Shown here: positions 51,157-59,741 of the stretch, piece after piece | Layout of the letters: every line of letters starts with the position of its first letter | Position numbering within the stretch: the stretch's first letter is position 1 | From: Peribacillus frigoritolerans | GTDB taxonomy: Bacteria > Bacillota > Bacilli > Bacillales > DSM-1321 | DNA: 64,000 nucleotides | Assembly (NCBI RefSeq): GCF_030676415.1 | Contig: NZ_JAUUTW010000025.1 | Span: 1-64,000, forward strand | Reading direction: 5' to 3' | Position numbers and translations under genes: made by a program | Notes under the pieces: model-generated | The model's database searches: none | What the model was told of the DNA's origin: nothing | The model's input: the letters and a program-made list of their open reading frames with translations, nothing else

Positions 51157-51189
51157 TTTATTAAATTATGTACTTTATTAAATTATGTG
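51157..51189. repeat. Tandem 16-bp repeat upstream of ansZ
   Basis: CTTTATTAAATTATGT occurs at 51157-51172 and again at 51174-51189. It lies in the leader or promoter region of the minus-strand asparaginase gene. 51190-51510 shows no gene. Confidence 0.6.
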
Positions 51190-51510
51190 CGACATATGAA
51201 AATACTATCACATCTAGATATTACTTACAATAAACCCAAAATCATGTTAGAGTATCTTGCATGATTTTTGTTGGTGTTGGAAAAAACCCATAGAAATATA
51301 GTATCTTAGCTCTCTTGTAGAATCGCTATGCAGTAGAACCATATTTTCAAATAGATAATTTATTGCGTGTTAACAAAAAATTTAATTAATATAATCTAGA
51401 TATGTTAGACTATTTGCCATTTTGAAGAAATCTTGGTCTTGCTTCAATATTCCTGGGAAGTATTACATTGAATAAATTTGGAGAGAGAGGAGTGTGAAGT
51501 GAGTTTAAGT

Positions 51511-51541
51511 GTCTTATGCAACTAAAGGGGCAGTTCAGTTA
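51511..51541 (+). repeat. Structured element, tail only (copy 15)
   Basis: GTCTTATGCAACTAAAGGGG, then CAGTTCAGTTA. The hairpin half is absent. Confidence 0.6.
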
Positions 51542-51627
51542 TAGAAAGTAATATCTGTAAGTTGATTTTAGTCTAGGAACACTTGATAATGTTGTGGTAT
51601 AAATTAGTTTACAAAAGGATGACTGTC

Positions 51628-51657
51628 ATGAAAAAAGCAGCGGAAATAGCCTCCTAA
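51628..51657 (+). CDS. cat leader peptide (9 codons)
   Basis: ATG 51628 encodes MKKAAEIAS-stop, with AAAAGGA 8 nt upstream; an in-frame ATG at 51619 would add three residues. The last codons (GCC TCC TAA) form the left arm of the hairpin that hides the cat ribosome site. A nine-codon leader in this position is the hallmark of chloramphenicol-inducible cat genes of Gram-positive bacteria. Confidence 0.75.
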   Translation: MKKAAEIAS

Positions 51658-51681
51658 ATCATATAAAACTTATTAGGAGGC
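51649..51681 (+). promoter_or_regulatory. Translation attenuator hairpin of the cat gene
   Basis: GCCTCCTAA (51649-51657) pairs perfectly with TTAGGAGGC (51673-51681), burying the cat Shine-Dalgarno TAGGAGG. A ribosome stalled by chloramphenicol on the leader would open the stem and expose the site. Confidence 0.82.
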
Positions 51682-51688
51682 GTTATAT

Positions 51689-52336
51689 ATGAAATTCAAT
51701 ATAATTGATCGTGAAAATTGGTATCGAAAAGAGTACTTTGAACACTATTTACAACAACAAACAACATTCAGTATAACGAATGAAATTAATATTACTGTTC
51801 TTATGAAGAACTTAAAGAAGAAGAATGATAAGTTATATCCTGCGTTTATTTTTATGGTTACAAAAATAGTTAATTCCCATCGAGAATTTAGAACCAGTTT
51901 TAACCCAGAAGGGAAATTAGGTTATTGGTCAGAAATTTTGCCTTCTTATACAGTTTTTGATAAGAAGACACACACATTTTCTAGCATCTGGTCACCAAAT
52001 GTAAGTAGGTTTTCTGAATTTCATTCTCAGTATGAAAAAGATGTAGAAGAATACAATGGTACGGGTAGTTTATTTCCAAAGACTCCTATACCAGATAATA
52101 ATATTCCGATATCTATGATCCCTTGGAGTTCTTTTACAGCATTTAATTTAAATATTAATAATGGTGGAGATTTTCTCTTACCCATTATAACTGGGGGTAA
52201 ATCTTCACAAATAAAAGATGAATGTTTCTTACCTGTTTCGTTACAAATTCATCATGCTGTTTGTGATGGTTATCATGCAAGTGTTTTTATGAATGACTTA
52301 CAAAGGTTTGCTGATGAAAGTGCAGACTGGCTCTAG
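51689..52336 (+). CDS. catA: Type A chloramphenicol acetyltransferase
   Basis: A 215-aa protein with the active-site motif HHAVCDGYHAS (catalytic His near residue 190) and typical CAT features: NWYRKEYFEHY, PWSSFTAFNLN and LPVSLQIHH. The trimeric cytoplasmic enzyme transfers acetyl from acetyl-CoA to chloramphenicol. AGGAGG lies 8 nt before ATG 51689 but is sequestered in the attenuator hairpin. The gene is bracketed by structured elements at 51511 and 52538, so it sits in the series like a cassette. Confidence 0.95.
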   Translation: MKFNIIDRENWYRKEYFEHYLQQQTTFSITNEINITVLMKNLKKKNDKLYPAFIFMVTKIVNSHREFRTSFNPEGKLGYWSEILPSYTVFDKKTHTFSSIWSPNVSRFSEFHSQYEKDVEEYNGTGSLFPKTPIPDNNIPISMIPWSSFTAFNLNINNGGDFLLPIITGGKSSQIKDECFLPVSLQIHHAVCDGYHASVFMNDLQRFADESADWL

Positions 52337-52537
52337 TTGTTCATTGGGGAAATATCTATTGGATTAAGTTCAACTATCAATGAAAAGGATATGGACGCCA
52401 TATCCTTTGAAATCGCTAATTATTTTTAGTTGGTGTGAGTTTATCGAACCTAAATATAAATTCGAAAGTCTTAAAAAAATATCATTTTGACAGGAACAGA
52501 TTGAAATAAGGTACAAAGTAAATAGGGCTTTTAACAT

Positions 52538-52585
52538 GAGAGTTGCTCGGGCAGCTCTTTTTTTTATGGAGCTAACTGGGTAAAT
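52538..52585 (+). repeat. Structured element (copy 16)
   Basis: Stem GAGTTGC-TCGG-GCAGCTC, T8, ATGGAGCTAACTGGGTAAAT. It terminates the cat gene. Confidence 0.78.
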
Positions 52586-52665
52586 AGCGTCTTTATTTTT
52601 AAAATTTTACATGCAATAATTTGTACATTCTTTAAAATAACTAAAAAGTAAACGAGGGGAAGTTT

Positions 52666-53547
52666 ATGGAGAGGATTAATTATTCTATTGTTGATGTGTT
52701 TTCTAATGGAAAATATACAGGAAATCAACTCGCGGTTTTTAAAAACGCTGAAAGTATTTCAGATAATGAAATGCAACAAATTGCTAAAGAAATTAATTTT
52801 TCCGAAACTACCTTTATCTTGTCCGATTCAATAAATGATGGCGGCTATGATGTTCGGATTTTTACACCTAATGAAGAAGTTCCTTTTGCTGGCCATCCGA
52901 CTTTAGGAACTGCATATATCATTCAAAATGAAATATTAGAAGCACCATTGGATAACATTATTTTGAACTATAAAGGCGGTCAGATAACTGTATCATTCAA
53001 TAATCAAGAAGAGCTTCTATGGATGAAACAAAATGAACCAACTTTTGGCCGGATTTTAGATATAGATAAAATTTCTGAAGTTTTAAATATACATAAAGAA
53101 AACATAGATGATAGATTCCCCATTCAAGAAGTTTCGACTGGACTTCCAGTGCTTGTTGTCCCATTAAAATCATTGGAAGCAGTTAAAAAAGTAAAGATAA
53201 ATAGAGAAAAATATTTTGAGTTAATTGAACATATGGATGCAAAAGCCATTATGGTTTTTTCTCCAGAAACGTATGATTCGAAAAATGATTTGAATGTTCG
53301 GGACTTTGCGGACTATTATGGTATCCCCGAAGATGCAGCTACTGGCAGTTCTAATGGATGTTTAGCTGCTTTCTTAGTTAAATACCGGTATTTTGAAAAA
53401 AGTGAAATAGACATTCGCGTAGAACAAGGATGCGAAATCGAAAGACCCTCTTTATTGTTTTTAAAAGCAGGTGATGTTAACGGGGAAATCGACGTTCATG
53501 TAGGAGGTAAAGTAGTGAAAGTTGCTCAAGGTGAATGGTTTCTTTAA
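52666..53547 (+). CDS. PhzF-family isomerase/epimerase-like protein
   Basis: A 293-aa protein with the PhzF fold (two similar halves): the N-terminal INYSIVDVFSNGKYTGNQLA with the conserved Asn-Gln, EEVPFAGHPTLGTAY (catalytic region) and the second-half DAATGSSNGCLAAFLVKY. PhzF-like enzymes isomerise small acids, but most chromosomal members are uncharacterised. GAGGGGAAG precedes ATG 52666. It is a single-gene unit between two structured elements. Confidence 0.9.
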   Translation: MERINYSIVDVFSNGKYTGNQLAVFKNAESISDNEMQQIAKEINFSETTFILSDSINDGGYDVRIFTPNEEVPFAGHPTLGTAYIIQNEILEAPLDNIILNYKGGQITVSFNNQEELLWMKQNEPTFGRILDIDKISEVLNIHKENIDDRFPIQEVSTGLPVLVVPLKSLEAVKKVKINREKYFELIEHMDAKAIMVFSPETYDSKNDLNVRDFADYYGIPEDAATGSSNGCLAAFLVKYRYFEKSEIDIRVEQGCEIERPSLLFLKAGDVNGEIDVHVGGKVVKVAQGEWFL

Positions 53548-53558
53548 TAACCTGACCT

Positions 53559-53615
53559 TTTCAACTGACAGGTGCTTTAGGTTGCTGAGGCAGCCTTTTT
53601 CTTATTGAATGATCA
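53559..53615 (+). repeat. Structured element (copy 17, last of the series)
   Basis: TTCAACTGACAGGTGC, stem GGTTGC-TGAG-GCAGCC, TTTTT, CTTATTGAATGATCAGGC. It marks the right boundary of the accessory region. Confidence 0.8.
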
Positions 53616-53704
53616 GGCATACTTACCGATGATAATCCAATCCATTTTTGAAAATGAATGATACATAAATGGGGACAGTCCCACACAAAAGGAGGCCTTA
53701 CAAA

Positions 53705-54406
53705 TTGAATAAAGAATCAATACTAATCGTAGAAGACGAAGAAAAAATCTTAAGACTGCTTGAATTAGAGCTTGAAATCGAAGGCTATCAAGTCGGAAAG
53801 GCCATGGACGGAAAGGAAGCCCTTGAAGCGTATCGATCAGGAACATGGGATTTGATCTTATTGGATGTGATGCTTCCAGGCATAAGCGGGATCGAGCTGC
53901 TTCGGAAAATTCGGACGAAAAACAATTTCACCCCTGTCATCCTGTTAACTGCAAAAGGCTCGGTTGAGGATAAAGTTTCCGGTCTTGATCTCGGCGCGAA
54001 TGACTACATCACTAAACCTTTCCAAATTGAGGAATTGCTTGCCCGGATTCGTGCAGTTTTAAGAATGCGTACTGCATCGCCTTCAATGGAAGATGAAGGC
54101 GATGCATGGCTAAATACAGCTGATTTAAAGGTGAATGTCAAAACACGCGAAGTGATTAGAGGAGAAAACGGAATTGACCTAACGCCAAAGGAGTATGATT
54201 TACTTCTTTATTTACTTAAGAATAAGCGCCAAGTGCTAAGCCGGGATCAAATTCTGGAAGCGGTTTGGGGATATGATTTCTATGGAGAAACAAACGTGGT
54301 GGATGTGTATATCCGATATGTTCGTAAAAAGCTCGAATATGGATTTGATACGCCGCTTATTCATACTGTAAGAGGCGTTGGCTACGTCATGAAGGATGCA
54401 AAATGA
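53705..54406 (+). CDS. OmpR-family response regulator
   Basis: About 233 residues. A receiver domain (about 1-120) carries the phospho-accepting Asp in LILLDVMLPG and the Lys in YITKPF; a winged-helix DNA-binding domain follows (about 135-230, with LTPKEYDLLLYLL and VVDVYIRYVRKKLE). I chose TTG 53705 because AAAGGAGG lies 7 nt upstream and the protein then begins NKESILIVEDEEK. The stop overlaps the kinase start (ATGA). Confidence 0.93.
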   Translation: MNKESILIVEDEEKILRLLELELEIEGYQVGKAMDGKEALEAYRSGTWDLILLDVMLPGISGIELLRKIRTKNNFTPVILLTAKGSVEDKVSGLDLGANDYITKPFQIEELLARIRAVLRMRTASPSMEDEGDAWLNTADLKVNVKTREVIRGENGIDLTPKEYDLLLYLLKNKRQVLSRDQILEAVWGYDFYGETNVVDVYIRYVRKKLEYGFDTPLIHTVRGVGYVMKDAK

Positions 54407-55746
54407 GACTTCGGAAGAAAATAAACTTATATACAGCGGTGTTATTCATTTTTCTGCTCCTTTTGATGAATGTTTCGATTTATTTTGTTTTCAGTAATCT
54501 GATGATGGTGAATGAACTCAATCGCGCGAAAGCGGAGACAGAGAAAATTGCCTTTGATGTTAGTAAAAATGTTAATAATATTTCACCAAATGATTTACTT
54601 CGGGCCTATCTGCCTATAGATGGCATGATTGGTATTGTAAAAGAAGGTCAACCCAAAGGAACAGTTGTTACATCCAATTCTGAAAAACAATTAAGCAATC
54701 GAAATAGCAGCTTTTATCCCGGTGAGAAGAGCGCGATCATCACTTATCATCAGAAAAAGTATGTATTCGTTTCAAACCCGATCGTTTGGGGGGATGGAAG
54801 TGTAGTTAACCTTCAAATCACCAAAAGCATTACAGCAACCGAAGAAATGCTCGCTGTTCTGCGGATCGTATTAATCGCTGTAACGGTCATTGCCATGATA
54901 CCTGTTCTGATATCAAGCACTATTCTTAGTAACTTCATCGCCCGTCCGATTCGATCGATGATTGATACGATGAAGGAGATTCAAACAAGCGGCCAATTTA
55001 AGCGACTTAGCCTAGAGGAAAAATCAAAAGATGAACTTGTGGAAATGGGAAAAACCTTTAATCACATGATCGATTTGCTGCAGGCTAACTTCGAAAAACA
55101 GGAGCAGTTCGTATCAAATGCTTCACATGAATTAAAAACACCGCTAACTGTCATCGAAAGCTATGCAAATCTTATGAAAAGAAAAGGGTTGGAGCGCCCT
55201 GATTTGTTTGATGAATCCATAGAAGCCATTCATTCTGAAGCCATAAGAATGAGAGAGATGACAGAGCAAATGCTCCTGCTTGCAAAGCATCAGGAAAAAT
55301 GGAATATAGAGAAGGAAAACGTTAATCTGACTGATATCATTGCAGAGTTAGCGAAAGTATATAAAAATGCGTACAATCGAACAGTGGAGATTTATGGTAG
55401 CGATGCAATTGAAACAGTAACGGACGTTCAAAAGTTAAAACAGCTTTTGTTTATTTTTTTAGACAATGCAAGAAAGTATAGTGACGAGCATATCTCCGTC
55501 TACATAGGACAAACAAGTAATGAAGCATATATCCGCATCGAAGATAGAGGGGATGGAATTCCAAAGGCTGAATTGCCAAAAGTGTTCGATCGCTTTTATC
55601 GTGTAGATAAAGCAAGAAGCCGAAAGCAAGGCGGATCAGGATTGGGGCTTTCCATGGCAAAGGAAATTGCTGATGCAATTGATGTACGAATTGAAATGGA
55701 TAGTCTCGAAGGCATGGGAACGATCGTTACTCTTTTATTTAAATAA
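54403..55746 (+). CDS. HAMP-containing sensor histidine kinase
   Basis: A 447-aa kinase with two membrane helices (about 10-32 and 155-177) enclosing an extracellular sensor domain, a HAMP linker (to about 230), the dimerisation motif NASHELKTPLTVIES (His near residue 243) and a HATPase domain with LDNARKYS, EDRGDGIP and GGSGLGLSMAKEI. It phosphorylates the regulator encoded just upstream. A PepSY protein gene follows, as in several Bacillus stress-sensing systems. Confidence 0.94.
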   Translation: MRLRKKINLYTAVLFIFLLLLMNVSIYFVFSNLMMVNELNRAKAETEKIAFDVSKNVNNISPNDLLRAYLPIDGMIGIVKEGQPKGTVVTSNSEKQLSNRNSSFYPGEKSAIITYHQKKYVFVSNPIVWGDGSVVNLQITKSITATEEMLAVLRIVLIAVTVIAMIPVLISSTILSNFIARPIRSMIDTMKEIQTSGQFKRLSLEEKSKDELVEMGKTFNHMIDLLQANFEKQEQFVSNASHELKTPLTVIESYANLMKRKGLERPDLFDESIEAIHSEAIRMREMTEQMLLLAKHQEKWNIEKENVNLTDIIAELAKVYKNAYNRTVEIYGSDAIETVTDVQKLKQLLFIFLDNARKYSDEHISVYIGQTSNEAYIRIEDRGDGIPKAELPKVFDRFYRVDKARSRKQGGSGLGLSMAKEIADAIDVRIEMDSLEGMGTIVTLLFK

Positions 55747-55820
55747 GCCTCTTAAATAGTGAATTCTTATCAAGTTCTCATTTTATCAAAAAGTAAGAAT
55801 GACGTTGGATGGGGGATACG

Positions 55821-56549
55821 ATGAAGATTAGAAAAGTGCTGATAACAGCTGGGTCAACTCTTGTTTTTGGTCTGCTATTATTCGTCGGATTTCAATGGTG
55901 GGCTCCATCATTATCCGCGGAAAGCTTGACGAAAGAAGAAGTGAACCAGACAGCAAAGGATAAATATCCGGGAACCATTATAAAGACAACGAAAAATGAA
56001 GGCGAAGAATATCAGATTGAAATGCAGCTTGAAACCGGGGTATACCAAATTACGATGGATGCGAAAAGCGGTGAAGTTCGTTCAATAAAAAAAGAGACCA
56101 TACATGCAGCTGAAAAAACAACGAAAAAAACACCAAAGCAACTTACCCAAAAAGAAATAAAGGCACGTATTTCCTCGCAAGGAGAACTGGAACAAATTGA
56201 TTTTGTGCAGGAAAAAGACAACGCCTATTATAAAGCCGTTGTAAATAAGAATAACGAAAAAATCACATTAATACTCGATCCATATACAGGTACAATCATT
56301 GACTCGACAATGGTCGCAGATAGTATCATTACAGAAAACGAAGCAATTGCGATTGCGGAAAAACATGTAAAAGGAACAGGTGACGATACAGAATTTTATC
56401 AACCTTCAGATCAGACACCCTATTATTTGGTCGAAGTTGAATTGGAGGACGATCGAGATGCAGTCGTCCAAGTGGACGGCTACACAAAAGAAGTAAAAAC
56501 AATCACATGGGAAGATGATGAAGAGAACGATAATGATGGCCCAGAATAA
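55821..56549 (+). CDS. PepSY-domain exported protein
   Basis: About 242 residues. An N-terminal hydrophobic segment (about 7-27) anchors or exports the protein; two or three PepSY repeats follow (YQITMDAKSGEVRSIKKE; TLILDPYTGTIID; VQVDGYTKEVKTITWEDDEE). PepSY domains inhibit peptidases or act as ligands in envelope sensing. ATG 55821 has GGGGGATA upstream. It sits 75 bp after the kinase gene and may be a target or accessory sensor of the two-component system. Confidence 0.85.
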   Translation: MKIRKVLITAGSTLVFGLLLFVGFQWWAPSLSAESLTKEEVNQTAKDKYPGTIIKTTKNEGEEYQIEMQLETGVYQITMDAKSGEVRSIKKETIHAAEKTTKKTPKQLTQKEIKARISSQGELEQIDFVQEKDNAYYKAVVNKNNEKITLILDPYTGTIIDSTMVADSIITENEAIAIAEKHVKGTGDDTEFYQPSDQTPYYLVEVELEDDRDAVVQVDGYTKEVKTITWEDDEENDNDGPE

Positions 56550-56602
56550 AATAGTGGCTCATAAGGGTTTACTAATTTAGACGTAAATTGAATAAGGCAT
56601 AA

Positions 56603-56650
56603 AAAAGGGTGATGCAATTAGCTGTCTAATATGCATCACCCTTTTTGTCT
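56603..56650 (+). terminator. Terminator after the PepSY gene
   Basis: AAAAGGGTGATGCA (56603-56616) pairs with TGCATCACCCTTTT (56632-56645), followed by TGT. From 56651 to 56855 no gene is seen. Confidence 0.88.
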
Positions 56651-56872
56651 TTGGTGAGTAAGAAAAATGCAAAAAAAAAGAGAAGGAACTGTAACAATTC
56701 TCACCAATTTCTAATCCTTCTATCATTTAACTCTAATTTAATATCTCTAACATGGAATTAAGCACCAAAAGATAAAACAGAGCCAAATGAGCATCTGGAT
56801 TATTGTACATAAAACATTCCCTTCATATTTCAACACATTAACAAAGGTTTGCAAGAGAAAGGAGAATAAGTA

Positions 56873-57466
56873 ATGTCAGTTATTTCTAGCATTCTGGATT
56901 ACAACAAGACGTTTGTCGATCAAAACAAATATAAAGAGTTTCAAACGACAAAGTATCCAGATAAAAAGATCGTCATCATAACGTGCATGGATACCCGTCT
57001 GTTGGAATTGCTTCCAAAGGCGATGGGGTTAAGAAATGGAGATGCGAAAATCATTAAAAACGCTGGAGCTATTGTTTCTCATCCCTTTGGCAGCATTATG
57101 CGCAGTATCCTTGTCGCCATTTATGAGCTAAAAGTGGAGGAAGTGTGTGTGATTGGACACCACGGATGCGGTATGGTAGGGCTTCAATCCTCTTCACTTC
57201 TTGATGCCGCAAAGCAGAAGAAAGTCAGTCAGGAGCAAATTGATATCCTTAAAAACTCTGGTATTGATTTATCAAAATGGCTGTCAGGCTTTCAATGCGT
57301 TGAGGAGAGTGTAACAAATAGTGTCCGTTTGATCAAAAATCACCCATTATTACCGGATTCCATTGCCGTTCACGGTATGGTCATCCATCCCGAAACGGGT
57401 AAATTGGAGCGAATCATAGATGGATATAGCAACGTTGAAAGCAAAGACGAAATACATATTCAATAA
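56873..57466 (+). CDS. Beta-class carbonic anhydrase
   Basis: A 197-aa protein with the zinc ligands and Asp-Arg pair of beta carbonic anhydrases: ITCMDTRL (Cys, Asp-x-Arg) near residue 40 and VIGHHGCGMVG (His, Cys) near residue 97. It interconverts CO2 and bicarbonate in the cytoplasm. GAAAGGAG precedes ATG 56873. The SulP transporter gene follows after 16 bp, so the pair probably works in bicarbonate uptake or supply. Confidence 0.93.
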   Translation: MSVISSILDYNKTFVDQNKYKEFQTTKYPDKKIVIITCMDTRLLELLPKAMGLRNGDAKIIKNAGAIVSHPFGSIMRSILVAIYELKVEEVCVIGHHGCGMVGLQSSSLLDAAKQKKVSQEQIDILKNSGIDLSKWLSGFQCVEESVTNSVRLIKNHPLLPDSIAVHGMVIHPETGKLERIIDGYSNVESKDEIHIQ

Positions 57467-57482
57467 AAGAAGGAGCGATAAA

Positions 57483-59240
57483 ATGATGGGATCTAGCAGG
57501 CTTGAAGGATACAACTTAGGCCATTTTCAGAAAGACCTGGTTGCCGGGGTGGTAGTTGGGATTGTAGCGATTCCTTTAGCGATGGCTTTTGCCATTGCTT
57601 CTGGGGTAAGACCGGAATACGGACTGTACACATCAATTATTGCAGGAATCATGGTCTCCCTTTTTGGAGGGTCCAAATATCAAATTGCAGGCCCGACTGG
57701 AGCCTTTGTCCCGGTCTTGTTCGGGGTGGTCATGCAGTACGGATATGAAAAACTGTTAATCGCCGGTTTCCTGGCAGGTATCATGATTTTTCTTATGGGT
57801 GTCTTCAAACTGGGAAGATTCATCAAGTTCATTCCGCGTCCAGTTACCATCGGCTTTACTGCCGGAATTGCTGTGATTATCTTCTCTGGGCAGATTGCCA
57901 ATTTCTTTGGACTCAGTAACTTAAAAAAAGAAGAAGCCTTTCTTTTAAATATGAAAGAAATCTTATTGAATTTCAATACAGTGAATTTCTATAGTGTACT
58001 TGTAGCTATCATAAGTTTAACTCTCGTCATATTAACTCCAAAATATTTACCGAAAGTCCCTGGAGCATTGCTGGGATTGATTGTATCAACTCTAGTCGCT
58101 AGCTTATTCTTCCCAGGCCAGGTAGCGACCATAGGATCTGCTTATGGCGCCATTCCCAATACATTGCCCCATTTTCAGTTTCCCCATATCACGGGCGGCC
58201 TAGTGATTGAACTCCTTCCGGCTGCTTTGGTCATTGCCATGCTTGGAGGAATTGAATCACTATTATCCGCTGTAGTGGCAGACGGCATGACGAACAGTAA
58301 ACATAACAGCAATAAAGAGCTGATGGGGCAAGGATTGACCAATATGATTACGCCTTTATTTGGAGGCATCCCGGCTACAGGTGCCATCGCGCGTACCGCA
58401 ACGAATATTAAAAACGGTGCAGTCTCCCCTATATCAGGCGTGATCCATGGGTTAGTGGTATTGCTGGTGTTAGTCAGTTTGGCTCCTTATGCTTCGGCCA
58501 TTCCATTGGCCAGTATGGCCCCCATTCTTATGTTTGTCGCATGGAACATGAGCGAACGCAAAGAGTTTTCGCATATCTTAAAAGCAAAAACCATGGACTC
58601 GATCGTATTGATCGTTACCTTCGTATTAACCGTATTGATTGACCTGACAACAGGTGTCGGGATCGGTTTATTATTAGCCATTCTATCGTTCGTTAAACTG
58701 ATGAGCGGTACATTGAAATTATCAAAGGTATTACCAGATCCAACTGATAAACTAGTTAAACCAGAAATGGTGCAACAAGGTTCAAGCTGTCCGCAGATAA
58801 ACATATATACGATAGAAGGACCTTTATTCTTTGGTTCAATCGAAAGGCTGCAAGAAGAAATCGAAGAAATAATGCGTACTAAACCAAAAGTCCTCCTATT
58901 AAGAATGAGTAATGTGCCATTCATTGATACATCGGGAGAAGCACTTCTCACCGACATTGTGAAGCAATTCAAGTTTCATAATCTGCAAGTGTTGATTTCC
59001 GGGGTTCAACAGGAACCTAAAGAAATACTGAAAAAAACTGGATTCATTAAACTAGTTGGTGAGGAACAGTTCTTTTCCAGTACGGGTGATGCCATTAATG
59101 AAGCTTTATCCAAACTGGATGAGAACCGTTGTAAAGGGTGTAAACAGTTTTCTTTTGCTGAATGCACCGCACTCTCGCAGCAAGTTCCAAAGCCTGCGTT
59201 ATTAAAACAAAAAAGAAAACGGGAGATAGGATTAACATGA
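57483..59240 (+). CDS. SulP-family anion transporter with STAS domain
   Basis: About 585 residues: a transmembrane domain of 10-14 helices (AGVVVGIVAIPLAMAFAIAS; GPTGAFVPVLFGVV; GGIPATGAIARTATNIKNG) and a cytoplasmic STAS domain (about 440-550, with VPFIDTSGEALLTDI). The Cys-rich end (CKGCKQFSFAECTAL) is unusual and could bind metal. ATG 57483 has AAGGAGCG upstream. SulP proteins carry sulfate or bicarbonate; the upstream carbonic anhydrase favours a BicA-like bicarbonate transporter. Confidence 0.92.
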   Translation: MMGSSRLEGYNLGHFQKDLVAGVVVGIVAIPLAMAFAIASGVRPEYGLYTSIIAGIMVSLFGGSKYQIAGPTGAFVPVLFGVVMQYGYEKLLIAGFLAGIMIFLMGVFKLGRFIKFIPRPVTIGFTAGIAVIIFSGQIANFFGLSNLKKEEAFLLNMKEILLNFNTVNFYSVLVAIISLTLVILTPKYLPKVPGALLGLIVSTLVASLFFPGQVATIGSAYGAIPNTLPHFQFPHITGGLVIELLPAALVIAMLGGIESLLSAVVADGMTNSKHNSNKELMGQGLTNMITPLFGGIPATGAIARTATNIKNGAVSPISGVIHGLVVLLVLVSLAPYASAIPLASMAPILMFVAWNMSERKEFSHILKAKTMDSIVLIVTFVLTVLIDLTTGVGIGLLLAILSFVKLMSGTLKLSKVLPDPTDKLVKPEMVQQGSSCPQINIYTIEGPLFFGSIERLQEEIEEIMRTKPKVLLLRMSNVPFIDTSGEALLTDIVKQFKFHNLQVLISGVQQEPKEILKKTGFIKLVGEEQFFSSTGDAINEALSKLDENRCKGCKQFSFAECTALSQQVPKPALLKQKRKREIGLT

Positions 59241-59289
59241 TCCCTGTCAAGAAAGACAACTAAAAAGAGAGATCCATTAACAATATTTA

Positions 59290-59318
59290 GGCATCTGCTT
59301 ATGGCAGATGCCCTTATT
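59290..59318 (+). terminator. Terminator after the SulP gene
   Basis: GGCATCTGC (59290-59298) pairs with GCAGATGCC (59304-59312), loop TTATG, then CTTATT. Confidence 0.8.
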
Positions 59319-59612
59319 CTTAATCAACTATCTTCTTAATCAACTATCTTCTTAATTCGCCATGGCTATCAATGAATACGGTAGTAGTCAGGAAGGTTAC
59401 AAGTAGAAGTAACTCAAATACAAATAGATTCATAAAGACACAATGGAGAGGGAGGGACAGCTGCCATTTACATATTGTGGTCAGTAGCTTCTACAAGTAT
59501 CTTTTGTATGGTAACTTTCGTTAAACATCATAAACCCATACTATTGACCAACAAACCGGTGGGATAGTAATTGATTAACAGTTTACCCTTGTAGGGAGCC
59601 CCTCAGCCATAG
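59319..59612. other. Gap without a gene
   Basis: A tandem 16-bp repeat (CTTAATCAACTATCTT twice, from about 59320) follows the terminator. Nothing else in this stretch is supported. Confidence 0.45.
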
Positions 59613-59655
59613 CGAAAAGCCGGATTTCAATACTTGTTGAATCCGGCTTTTCGTT
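59613..59655 (-). terminator. Terminator of levB
   Basis: CGAAAAGCCGGATT (59613-59626) pairs with AATCCGGCTTTTCG (59640-59653). It lies about 90 bp past the levB stop on the minus strand. Confidence 0.85.
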
Positions 59656-59741
59656 ATTACGCCTATTTGAAGAGTTTTGGGTAAAACATGGTGAATTGTG
59701 GTCAATGTATAAACCATAGTATCGCCATTCATAAATGATGT

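Noticed and set aside
30691-53615. Calling the region a true integron
   Set aside because: No integrase gene is visible and the arm ends do not fully match the GTTRRRY core, so only a cassette-like array is claimed.
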